The position numbers and the translations under genes were made by a program. A DNA stretch of 64,000 nucleotides from Muricea muricata (Eukaryota > Cnidaria > Anthozoa > Malacalcyonacea > Plexauridae). Shown in pieces: positions 44,833 through 64,000 of the stretch. The notes below the pieces were generated by a model. That model was given only the letters and a program-made list of their open reading frames with translations. It searched no databases and was not told the DNA's origin. Location: assembly GCA_963855995.1 (NCBI GenBank), contig OY979717.1, positions 4,044,728-4,108,727 of the forward strand. The letters run 5' to 3'. The stretch's first letter is position 1, and every line of letters starts with the position of its first letter.

Positions 44833-45341
44833 TCGGCAAAAATAAAAACACTATATGAAGTACGACGAAAATTTTTGAACAATGTGGTTTGGTTGAATGT
44901 GGTTGCTAAGTTTAAAATTTAAGTTGCTAAATCAAATGGTCAGGCATTCTTAATATTTATTACCATCAAAATTGGAAAAATAACTGACTTGTAATTGAAC
45001 TCGAATTTAATACCGTGCCATGTTTCCATTATATATCAGAACAAATTTTGTATAATGTATATTAATATTGTAACAAATATTTTTATTTTTTTATTCATTT
45101 TTGCTAATTTGTTTGTTGCCACAAGTTTATCTATTTAGTGTCTATTAAACATGGACCATTCTACGTTGGAGTTGCTGCCTTTTTGATTTTTAAAAATATT
45201 TCTGGAATTGAGATTTGACGTTATGTTATGTTACGTATTTTTCTGTCTTTTCGCGCACGATGGTATAATGGTATGTAGGCAACTTTTCTGAACTGTGATT
45301 ATTAGAATGATTATCAGTTTTCCGGCGGAAGTGTTTCTTAC

Positions 45342-45736
45342 GGTCAGGGTTATTTCAGATCCGTCAGAGCACCTCCTGCCCGCAGGCTAATTGTATATTG
45401 ACTAGTAACAACTATTTCAACGGCTTTTTTCGCTTTAAATATTTTTGAAATGTGTTTAAGGATGAGTAATATGTTATGAACGAGAAAAAATTTTAAGGAC
45501 GAGAAAAACTTTGAAAAAAATGTGAAAAAAAAAACATAAATCAAAAAGCGACTGCACGGGTTCTGGGACCAGCGCTGCTCAAGCCGCGTACAACGCCATT
45601 ACCCACTGCGCCAAGAATGCTCGCTGACAGAAACGCATCAAAAATTGTATATAAACCCTAACCCTAACCCTAACCCTAATCCTAACCTGAATTTAGGTGA
45701 CTAGGTGCTCTGACGGATCTGAAATACCCCTAACCG
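45342..45736. mobile_element. hAT-like MITE carrying telomeric repeats, 395 bp
   Basis: Termini GGTCAGGG and CCCCTAACCG are continued by the inverted pair TTTCAGATCCGTCAGAGCACC (21-bp block, one arm each). The 8-bp direct repeat TTTCTTAC is at 45334-45341 and 45737-45744. The duplicated copy at about 62757 reads straight across (GTTTCTTACTCGTGC) with one copy of the repeat, an empty site. The element encloses (CCCTAA)n at 45653-45687. Confidence 0.85.
45653..45687. repeat. Interstitial telomere-type repeat
   Basis: About five units of CCCTAA (TTAGGG on the other strand), one with a substitution. They are inside the hAT-like MITE, so they are probably not a chromosome-fusion scar. Confidence 0.85.
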
Positions 45737-45775
45737 TTTCTTACTCGTGCTCAGGCCACAGGATGGCCAAAACCA

Positions 45776-45862
45776 ATATGGCGGCCAATGTGCAATTCCT
45801 ATATCCATCCGCTTCTGTAACTCTCCGAATTCAGCCATATTGGATTTTGCTGCAATACTTCG
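45776..45862 (+). repeat. Inverted copy of the ECD start region
   Basis: The plus strand reads ATGGCGGCCAATGTGCAATT, exactly as the ECD start does on the minus strand, then diverges (MAANVQFLYPSASVTLRI) and stops at TAA 45866. With ECD itself this makes an inverted pair about 1 kb apart. Confidence 0.7.
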
Positions 45863-45869
45863 TGTAAAA

Positions 45870-48800
45870 TGGTTATAACTCGATTTTGGCTTTTTTATTT
45901 CTTGTTTGGCCTTGAAAAAAATGTTTGGCCTTTTGGCTTTATTTTGGCTTTTTTATCGAGTGACAAGAATTAAGTAAAAACTGTCAATGCCGTAGACACA
46001 TTCGTGTAAATACGCGCTATTTTAAGTATGTGTTCAACATAAAATAAACTGTTTCATTTTTGTGAAGTTGAAAACTTTGGAACTTAAATTTTAAATACTA
46101 GAAATTAGCTGGACCAAATCTAGCTGATACTATGCCAAAACATTGATAAAATTTGCGTTTTTTTTGCTTTTTTTGAAAGAAATAAAATTTGGCCTTATTT
46201 TGTTAAATTTGGCCTTTATGAAACGTCATTTGGCTTTGTGCATGCGCAAAAGCCTACCAACCCTGGCTGACCTTCGTGATCATAGAGATTATAAAAGAAA
46301 TGACCTATGTTCGTGATCGGGTTACGTCAGGCCCATTGATCTATTATAGTTCAATGGTCAGGCCTGGGAACAGATAAGATATATATATCTTATCTGTGGC
46401 CTGGGGTTACGTATTTCGTCAAAAAATCTAGTTGGCACACCAGGTCTTTGCCAGGAACATGCAAAGATATATTTGAATGAGACTTCCTGCACAGTGTTCA
46501 TTGTTAGCGTTCAAGTGAGTATATATATAGAAGGAAAGTTTCCGTGTGAAGGTCTATCCACACGACACGATAACTCGCGTACGATTGCTATACCCTGCAG
46601 CTCTGATCAATAGGCACGTATGTATAAATTAAACTGAGAGCGCATAGAAATGTCACATTTCAAGTGTAAAATTTTGAGGTATGAGTTTGAAAATATATAA
46701 AGCATCGTATATGACAATCGTGTCTTGTAGATACAAAAGCTCTAATTTTTCTGAAAAAGATTTGGTAATGTTAATGTTCTCCAATGTTCAGTACTACAGT
46801 GCAGATTTCGTGCAAGGTGTATGTTACAACATGTTATTGGTTAGTTTGTTTTAGAAGAAGAAGTAGAAATCTTCGGTATTCCTTAAAAAGATCCGATGAC
46901 TAATTGATTCAACCACATATACACAATTTTAAATGTTTATTTTCCCCCGACAAGAACGGGAATCACGAAACATCAAGTTTGGATTCCACTTCGAGTTGGA
47001 CTACGCTACTTCTCGTTTATTTTTCTTCGCCAAGTTTGTAATAACTCTCGTATGCCTATTAACGACATTAACAATTCAAGATGACGTTGAATTGCAACTC
47101 GACATCATGTCCAGCTCGACGTTAGATACAGTACCTCACTATAAAACACAGATCTGTAGAAACCATAATAAAACACATGCATTGTGTAGTGTAATGTGAT
47201 TTGGTGAAGATATTTCGTCATCACGCAAAGTTGCACGCTTTTGCTACACAATTGTTCAGAGTTTTTCAGCTGAGCGGCTGCATTCATCTCTTGTAGTCCC
47301 TACAGTATACCCTACAGTGCCTTCTGGGCATCGTTTCTGCTCATAAAGATTGCATCACAAATTTCGGCGGCATCTTTCGAATTCTCTGAATCTTAATACA
47401 TTTGCTTACGAGCAAAGCAAAGCAGCAAACCAAGACAGTGTCAGATATTCAGTCAGTAAATCATACTTCACCAAAAAATAGGCAGTTATAGATGTAAACA
47501 AAGCGGCTGTAACCGCTTTTACTTACATTTTTAATAAATTGAATTCACTCATCTCGCCCGAGTCTTTAGCATGCAAGGTAACATCTCCATGACACGCAAA
47601 ATACAGACCGCGTTTCACGGTACCGAATCCCCGGGGGCACAGTCTCGTTATCAAATTGGGTAGTTTCAACACGAGTGTAGCTTTTAAGTTTATGATAATA
47701 TTGCAGTATTTAATAACTAATAAGAAAAGTGGTATGAGTAAATATGACCGCAAACTGCACGAACTCGAATACTCGATGTCGTGACTGGCATGTAAACGGG
47801 GATAAGAACGACCAATCAATTACTCGTGACTCTATTATAGCGTGTCGTGGAAGTTAACAGTAAAAATTCCATTTCGTCCTCAAAATTCCTGCTATTGAAA
47901 AACGGCTTTTACTCAAAAGCCAACCCCCGAATCTCCCCCCCCCCCGGACATATTTTTAGATTAGTGCTGACGAGCCATTGGCTCAATGTTCTGCTAACTC
48001 TGCTAGGATGGCTCAATGTTCTGCTAACTGTGCTAAGTACTCATGAGTCATGCGGTCCGGCCCGAACATGGTTTGTATGGGTCGGAACTGAGTCTAGTTT
48101 GTCTGATATCAACGCATTCACGACACCAACGTAATTATGACTTTTATATGTCTTGGTGTTGTGCTTCAAGTGCCAGGATTAAGCCAAGTTAAGGCAAACA
48201 AATAAAACCATCATTTATAATGCTGATGAAGAAACCCCAAAGAAAACAAAAGGCAAATACAATGAAAGGCAAAAACAAAGAGCAATATTAAAAGGTGCGT
48301 TGACAAGCCCACTGTACACACATTTAAATATCGTTTTAACCCGAATACATAACACCAAGACACAAAAAAATCATGGTTGCATTTTATGATTATTATTGTA
48401 CTGAACCACTAATCATCCATCTATCCTGAGATATCAAAACGTAGGTTTGATCCCCGCCTAGGTCAGTCTGGCATGTTTTTCACTCAGGACACCAAGACAC
48501 AAAAATTAAGAAGTCATATATGTACGTTTTTGTCATGGTTAACGTCTCGTGAAAAAATTTTAATTTTAATTACGTAATTTGAATTAGTAGGCATGCAAAT
48601 ACACACCGGGGGAAGTGACTTGCGAATTCGAAAGATCATAGGAGATCGTGTTATAGTTATATAACTTATATTGTTATCCTATTGTCAATGAGTCCTTCAG
48701 TCATTTTTCGGAATTCATAAAAGCTTTGTATATTTTCCTGGTTTTATATAAATACTGATTTTTTAAAGGCACAATAGCGAGCACAGTACTAGTAGCGCAA

Positions 48801-49021
48801 TTTTTTGGCTGATTCCAGAACTGATTCAGTTGCTCTTTATTTAGCCTGTTTAGAAGTGAATGAAAATAAGAAGTTCTTAAACAAGCAAGTGGAAGCACAC
48901 GATATAGCTCAGTGCTCTGACTTTTCAGATATGGCTTCGGAAGCTTTCAGAACTATAAAGTTTTTATTTCCTCCTTTTTTTAATATAAAGTGTTTTGTAT
49001 AACACATGCATCGCTCTGGAA
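45870..49021. other. Intergenic stretch between ECD and STK11
   Basis: No convincing gene. Notable items: AGATATATATATCTTATCT palindrome near 46378; a C-run near 47935; a plus-strand open stretch at 46933-47199 with a hydrophobic segment (FFAKFVITLVCLLTTLT) but no splice support; and repeats of ACACCAAGACACAAAAA at about 48352 and 48490. The block AACAAAAGGCAAATACAATG at about 48244 also occurs at about 5457. Confidence 0.35.
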
Positions 49022-58855
<9,834 letters not shown>

Positions 58856-60139
58856 GAATGACTTACTTTTAATATTTTTACAGAAGTAGCACCCACATAG
58901 ATCGGACGCAAATATATGTGATTTTAATTGCCCAGATGCTTCCGAGGATTGGAGAAAAATAGAAGGTTGAACATCCAAAATTCGCATCGGGTTGTCAAAT
59001 CGCGCCCGGTCTGTGTGTGTGGGTGTATGTGTGTGTGTGGGGGGGGGGGAGGGTCATCTTATGCGAGGCAATTTTTCTTGCAACTTGTAGTTGAGGTTGA
59101 GTGTTGTTTGCAGTGTGTCATGACAAAGGTAACCCAAAGATGTAAACAGTTTCAGATACTCAGTTAGTAAATTACCTTACAAATTTAGAAGTTAAAAATG
59201 TAAACAAAACGTTTTCTAACATTATCTAACCCCTCGTTAACATTGTCAATGTGGCCGATGTGATAGAGTATGTACGTGGATCTACACTTAATATGACTAG
59301 TTTGAATACAGCTAACAAAAGAAAGATAAATCTAGACTACATCACATCGTGGAGAATGACTGGGCTTAAATCAGAATTACGTTGCGAGTTGCAGCAACTG
59401 TTCCAGGCTTGAATTCGACGCGTGTATTCGTGTGTATAATTTCCAATCGAAATTAGAACACATTTATTACCCTTTAGAAATTAATTTAGAGATTTCTTTC
59501 GTTTTCTAGTGTTACCTCATTCATGTATCCATGGTAACAGGTAAATCTGTGGAAAGTGAGTGCATATGTTGGAGTGAACTGTTTTAATGAGAATAATACA
59601 TTATTTACAAGAATATAATGAAATATGAACCTCTTACTACAAGAGCTATAGCTTATAAAACGTTGCATTTAATTGTAGAAACTATTGTACATATTTGTTT
59701 AATAATTTATTTCTATTAGGTTAGTTTACGTAGGTATTTGCTTCCATTTCAGTGAGTATGAAGCTACAATAAGTGTTTTGTAATTGCTGCTATGAACAAA
59801 GGGTACCAGTGTTTGTGAGAAACCTATTGTTGAGGTATTGTTTTGGGTTCTTCTTTCATGTTGCGCGCATAAACGTTCCGTCTTTTATCACTGTCCTGAA
59901 TTCAAATGAGATCAAAGGCCATACTGTGAAGGAATAATCTCAATTTGTTTTATTGCTTAAAAAACAAACCACAGAACTGTTACTTGCCTTGTGCCACATA
60001 ATCAAGTGCAGATGAGGTCATCTTCACAACCACTCCTGAAACAGAGCAGCTACCACTGGAACAGTATATTTTAAGTGGTGGCGCGGCAAATTTCGATTCC
60101 GTAGACGGTCGGACACCTCCAAGATGGCCGACCACCTCA
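58856..60139. other. STK11 3' flank
   Basis: It presumably holds the STK11 3' UTR. A GT-rich run and ten-G run lie at 59015-59050. The block TTTCAGATACTCAGTTAGTA at about 59150 resembles one at about 47444. No gene seen. Confidence 0.35.
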
Positions 60140-60436
60140 TTGATACTTGCCGTTAGATCTAGGAATTGCACATTGGCCGCCATATTGAATTTAATCGCAC
60201 AAGAGCCTGGTAACGAGTTTAAAGATCAGGCATTCTTAATATTTATTACCATCAAAATTGGAAAAATAACTGACTTGTAATTGAACTCGAATTTAATACC
60301 GTGCCATGTTTCCATTATATATCAGAACAAATTTTGTATAATGTATATTAATATTGTAACAAATATTTTTATTTTTTTATTCATTTTTGCTAATTTGTTT
60401 GTTGCCACAAGTTTATCTATTTAGTGTCTATTAAAC
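60140..60436 (-). repeat. Duplicate of the ECD 5' region (left part)
   Basis: It matches ECD 44720-44805 and 44939-45150 closely, including the MAANVQFLDLTAS start codons on the minus strand. The copy lacks the 130-bp stretch 44806-44938 with the ETS sites. Beyond the 13th codon it leaves ECD (SINEVVGHLGGV), so it is not an ECD gene copy. Confidence 0.85.
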
Positions 60437-61190
60437 CATAGGCAGCCCAGGAACGCGGTGTTTTGTTTTGTTTTTATCGATGTGACGTATGCTTAATTAT
60501 AATTACCCTAAGGTAGGCAACTTCACACAAACTAACGATACATACACCTGTAAATAATCCGAAAATACTTCGCATATCTTTACAACTACGCTAAAATAAT
60601 AACAGAAATAAAATTTACGATATTTTTTGTATATACTCAGTGTATTTTAACTTGTGGAACAAGTTTGTAAAACGAGCAAAAATACGAAAAACGTCTGTAT
60701 ATTTGTTAAATTTTTGCATGGGACGATGCTGGATACGCTCTTGCCGCTTTTAACGACATTGCAAACAGTTTCAAAATACGAATTTGCAATCTCATTGGCT
60801 GTCAGGAAGAAGTCAAACTTGTACAGCCAATGAGATTGCAAATTCGTATTTTGAAACTGTTTGCAATGTCGTTAAAAGCGGCAAGAGCGTATCCAGCATC
60901 GTCCCATGCAAAAATTTAACAAATATACAGACGTTTTTCGTATTTTTGCTCGTTTTACAAACTTGTTCCACAAGTTAAAATACACTGAGTATATACAAAA
61001 AATATCGTAAATTTTATTTCTGTTATTATTTTAGCGTAGTTGTAAAGATATGCGAAGTATTTTCGGATTATTTACAGGTGTATGTATCGTTAGTTTGTGT
61101 GAAGTTGCCTACCTTAGGGTAATTATAATTAAGCATACGTCACATCGATAAAACAAAACAAAACACCGCGTTCCTGGGCTGCCTATGATT
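60435..61190. mobile_element. TTAA palindrome A, about 756 bp
   Basis: A near-perfect hairpin: it begins ACCATAGGCAGCCCAGGAAC after TTAA and ends GTTCCTGGGCTGCCTATGA before TTAA. The centre is at about 60810, with a loop of about 20 bp between copies of AGCCAATGAGATTGCAAATT and its inverse. It is noncoding; open frames on both strands are the same sequence. Confidence 0.85.
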
Positions 61191-61197
61191 AAACCAA

Positions 61198-62714
61198 TTA
61201 AACCACAGGCGGCCCAATTCAGTGTGTAGTTTCATATAGAGATCAGTAGCGAGCGGTAGCGAATTGTTTTACATATATAAAAGTACATAAGGTTGGCAAC
61301 TAAATTTCACCTGACGAACATATGACTTTTGTTAAACCACAGGCGGCCCAATTCAGTGTGTAGTTTCATATAGAGATCAGTAGCGAGCGGTAGCGAATTG
61401 TTTTACATATATAAAATACATAAGGTTGGCAACTAAATTTCAACTGACGAACATATGACTTTTGTTAAACACAAAATACATCGCTCGTGGAATTAAAAAC
61501 AGGTAAAAAATTATAACACGTTAATCTCCGATAATTTTACTACACATACTCAATGAAATTTGTCTTCAATGTTTCCGAATGGATGCAAAATTTGAACATA
61601 TTTTTCATGTATTGACAAAAAATTTCTTGTCCCCATGCGGGATGCCAGAGGTTGGCGTACACGTCAGCCTTTAAAATGCATTTATAAACTCCTATTGGTG
61701 CACTTTTAACGAAATATTCATTTAAACCAATAGGAGTTTATAAATGCATTTTAAAGGCTGACGTGTACGCCAACCTCTGGCATCCCGCATGGGGACAAGA
61801 AATTTTTTGTCAATACATGAAAAATATGTTCAAATTTTGCATCCATTCGGAAACATTCAAGACAATTTTCATTGAGTATGTGTAGTAAAATTATCGGAGA
61901 TTAACGTGTTATAATTTTTTACCTGTTTTTAATTCCACGAGCGATGTATTTTGTGTTTAACAAAAGTCATATGTTCGTCAGTTGAAATTTAGTTGCCAAC
62001 CTTATGTATTTTATATATGTAAAACAATTCGCTACCGCTCGCTACTGATCTCTATATGAAACTACACACTGAATTGGGCCGCCTGTGGTTAAACACAAAA
62101 TACATCGCTCGTGGAATTAAAAACAGGTAAAAAATTATAACACGTTAATCTCCGATAATTTTACTACACATATTCAATGAAATTTGTCTTCAATGTTTCC
62201 GAATGGATGCAAAATTTGAACATATTTTTCATGTATTGACAAGAAATTTCTTGTCCCCATGCGGGATGCCAGAGGTTGGCGTACACGTCAGCCTTTAAAA
62301 AGCATTTATAAACTCCTATTGGTGCACTTTTAACGACATATTCATTTAAACCAATAGGAGTTTATAAATGCTTTTTAAAGGCTGACGTGTACGCCAACCT
62401 CTGGCATCCCGCATGGGGACAAGAAATTTCTTGTCAATACATGAAAAATATGTTCAAATTTTGCATCCATTCGGAAACATTGAAGACAAATTTCATTGAG
62501 TATGTGTAGTAAAATTATCGGAGATTAACGTGTTATAATTTTTTACCTGTTTTTAATTCCACGAGCGATGTATTTTGTGTTTAACAAAAGTCATATGTTC
62601 GTCAGGTGAAATTTAGTTGCCAACCTTATGTACTTTTATATATGTAAAACAATTCGCTACCGCTCGCTACTGATCTCTATATGAAACTACACACTGAATT
62701 GGGCCGCCTGTGAT
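61198..62714. mobile_element. TTAA palindrome B2, interrupted by sibling B1
   Basis: B2 comprises about 61198-61332 and 62087-62714. It starts ACCACAGGCGGCCCAATTCA after TTAA and ends TGAATTGGGCCGCCTGTGA before TTAA. At about 61333 a nearly identical element is inserted at an internal TTAAAC. The inner core of B2 (from 62093) is itself palindromic around CCAATAGGAGTTTATAAATG. Confidence 0.8.
61333..62086. mobile_element. TTAA palindrome B1, nested in B2
   Basis: About 754 bp, same termini as B2, near-perfect palindrome centred at about 61715. It duplicates TTAA(AC) in B2 at both ends. It carries no plausible protein. Confidence 0.8.
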
Positions 62715-62836
62715 TAAACATGGACCATTCTACGTTGGAGTTGCTGCGGCGGAAGTGTTTCTTACTCGTGCTCAGGCCACAGGATGGCAAAAACCAATAT
62801 GGCGGCCAATGTGCAATTCCTATATCCATCCGCTTC
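62715..62836 (+). repeat. Duplicate of the ECD 5' region (right part)
   Basis: It continues the duplication (ACATGGACCATTCTACGTTG, matching 45151), then joins GTTGCTGC directly to GGCGGAAGTGTTTCTTACTC and TATGGCGGCCAATGTGCAAT. Relative to the original it lacks 45179-45323 and the hAT-like MITE. Confidence 0.85.
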
Positions 62837-62837
62837 T

Positions 62838-63168
62838 CTCATTGATCTCGTTTCCCAGCCTATGTGTCTGATAAAACTAATAGATTTTTCTTTTTGAAAT
62901 TTTTAATAATCCAATCCCTGACCCAAACCCTAAACCTACTTTTGCAAAAATCGCATAAAAGTAAAAAAACATAAAAAAAAAAGTTTGATGAACGTTAGAA
63001 ATAAAAAAAACCTCGGATGGGATTCGAACCCCTGCCCAACTGTTAGAACTCGCACGCCAAGACGACTGAGCTAACAACGAGCTTGCTGGAAACCGTCGAA
63101 ACAATTTGTATTTATAATACAACTTCTTCTAAATGAGCCTAAGCAGTCTGGGAACGAGATCAATAAGG
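62838..63168. repeat. Foldback repeat with tRNA-like core
   Basis: ATTGATCTCGTTTCCCAG at 62841 is mirrored by CTGGGAACGAGATCAAT at about 63151. The interior holds a tRNA-like sequence on the minus strand (63008-63080). Confidence 0.55.
63008..63080 (-). tRNA. tRNA-like sequence, probably SINE head or pseudogene
   Basis: On the minus strand TTAGCTCAGTCG fits the internal A box and GGGTTCGAATCCC the B box, with spacing near that of a tRNA. The acceptor stem pairs poorly (5' CTCGTTG against 3' ATCCGAG) and the anticodon arm is unclear, so a functional tRNA is unlikely. Confidence 0.4.
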
Positions 63169-64000
63169 TGCTCGACCATCTGGGAGGTGTCCGACCGTCT
63201 AATTACGGAATCGTAATAAGCGGTGGCGCGTGGGGTGGCCCGAATAATTGTGAAAAGCCAGCTCAGCGTTAAATTGGCCAAAAAAGGCAATTGACTGGCC
63301 AGAATCGGGCCATCTGCATAATTAATGACATGCGTAATGCGACATGCGCGAATCAATTTGCACATCCTAGCTATAGTACAACAGGCATGACAATACTACA
63401 AAAATTCAGATGACTGTTGCTATACCATTACAAAAAACTCTGTATAATTGTTGTCAATGTAGTACTAGTACACGCGTTTGATCTATATGTCATCAATGTT
63501 TTGCTGAAGAATATTGCCGCAAAAAAGCCAGCATAATTTGGTCGCAGTCGTCAAGACTAGGTAAAAACGAGTCAAGGAAGTCTATGAACGTAGTTGATAA
63601 AATTTTTCCCCACCTAAACATTCCATAACTATTCTCAAAATATGATTTATTGTTCACGAGAAAATTTCAGCTTTAGTTCTTAGTCAATTTGCCGAATCAA
63701 TCTCGTTTTCTTGGGCCTGACTTTCCAGTCGATACTTTCTCGTGTTTTTCAGTGTGGGCAAACTAGGCAATATGTGGCGAGAAACATTGGGTCGCCGAGT
63801 GTTAAAATATTGCTGGCGCTTTCACGAAGCTTAAAACATTGCTTGCATATATCCCTAATATGTGAATATGAATACTTATCTACCAAAATGTTGTTGAATT
63901 TGTTGGGAAACATTTTTGCTTTCGGCGTAACAAATTTTGTTTCCTGGCAAACAGGAAAAGATTTGACAATAAAAAGCACGTTGTTTCATTATAAATTGAA
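63169..64000. other. Window end, no gene seen
   Basis: The segment about 63225-63320 (AGCCAGCTCAGCGTTAAATT, GGCAATTGACTGGCCAGAAT) resembles, inverted, about 31430-31520, so a dispersed repeat is likely. Nothing else recognised. Confidence 0.35.

Noticed and set aside
45653-45687. Chromosome-end or fusion point from CCCTAA repeats
   Set aside because: Only about five units, enclosed in a transposon whose duplicate site lacks them.
59980-60183. A second ECD gene starting MAANVQFLDLTAS
   Set aside because: Only the first 13 codons match. The rest is unrelated sequence, and the region is a duplicate of the ECD 5' flank.
60647-60978. Two opposite-strand proteins of 64 aa with the same sequence
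   Set aside because: They are the same palindrome read on both strands; no gene is needed to explain them.
63008-63080. Functional tRNA gene
   Set aside because: A and B boxes fit, but the acceptor stem pairs poorly and no clear anticodon arm can be drawn; it also lies within a foldback repeat.

Overview
This is animal (metazoan) nuclear DNA, AT-rich and intron-rich. It carries five recognisable conserved genes, a young Ty1/copia element and an unusually dense set of foldback and palindromic transposon relics. TTAGGG-type telomere repeats occur inside one element, and the kinase STK11 keeps exon sizes identical to human for five internal exons. The gene content fits an invertebrate such as a hemichordate, echinoderm, tunicate, cnidarian or mollusc. 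I cannot fix the species. Gene models were read by eye from splice sites, reading phase and remembered family sequences; no alignment was run.

Layout. 1-540: foldback repeat. 1070-2163 (+): last three exons of an OVCA2/FSH1-type serine hydrolase. 2885-3606 (+): weak candidate exons. 4038-14723 (-): ATG9 autophagy scramblase in 20 coding exons, with a likely 5' leader exon near 16061-16122 and an NRF-1 site upstream. 17040-19750: a TIR-bounded element enclosing unidentified minus-strand exons. 19888-32884 (+): N-WASP/WASP-type actin nucleation factor, 12 exons, 502 aa. Its introns hold a 419-bp palindrome, a Penelope-like element, a LINE 3' end, two related foldback MITEs and a Harbinger-like element. 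33545-38796: a TTAA-flanked MITE split by an intact copia element with LTRs identical by eye and a 1302-aa Gag-Pol. 42866-44755 (-): intronless ecdysoneless (ECD). 45342-45736: hAT-like MITE carrying telomere repeats. 49022-58855 (+): STK11/LKB1, 10 exons, 441 aa; its introns hold a second Penelope-like element, a decayed Ty3/gypsy element and MITEs. 60140-62830: a rearranged duplicate of the ECD 5' region, invaded by three nested TTAA palindromes. 62838-63168: foldback with a tRNA-like core.

The genes are unrelated in pathway: autophagy membrane supply (ATG9), branched actin (WASP), spliceosome/cell-cycle chaperoning (ECD) and AMPK-kinase signalling (STK11). There is no sign of an operon.

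The most notable observations are three U12-type introns (AT-AC in ATG9, AT-AC in STK11, and an apparent AT-AA in STK11), a GA donor in STK11 intron 1, a copia element whose Gag start codon lies in the LTR and whose coding frame runs through a tRNA anticodon-loop primer site, two Penelope-like elements built to the same tail-inverted plan, and empty-site proof for two transposon insertions supplied by the ECD-flank duplication.
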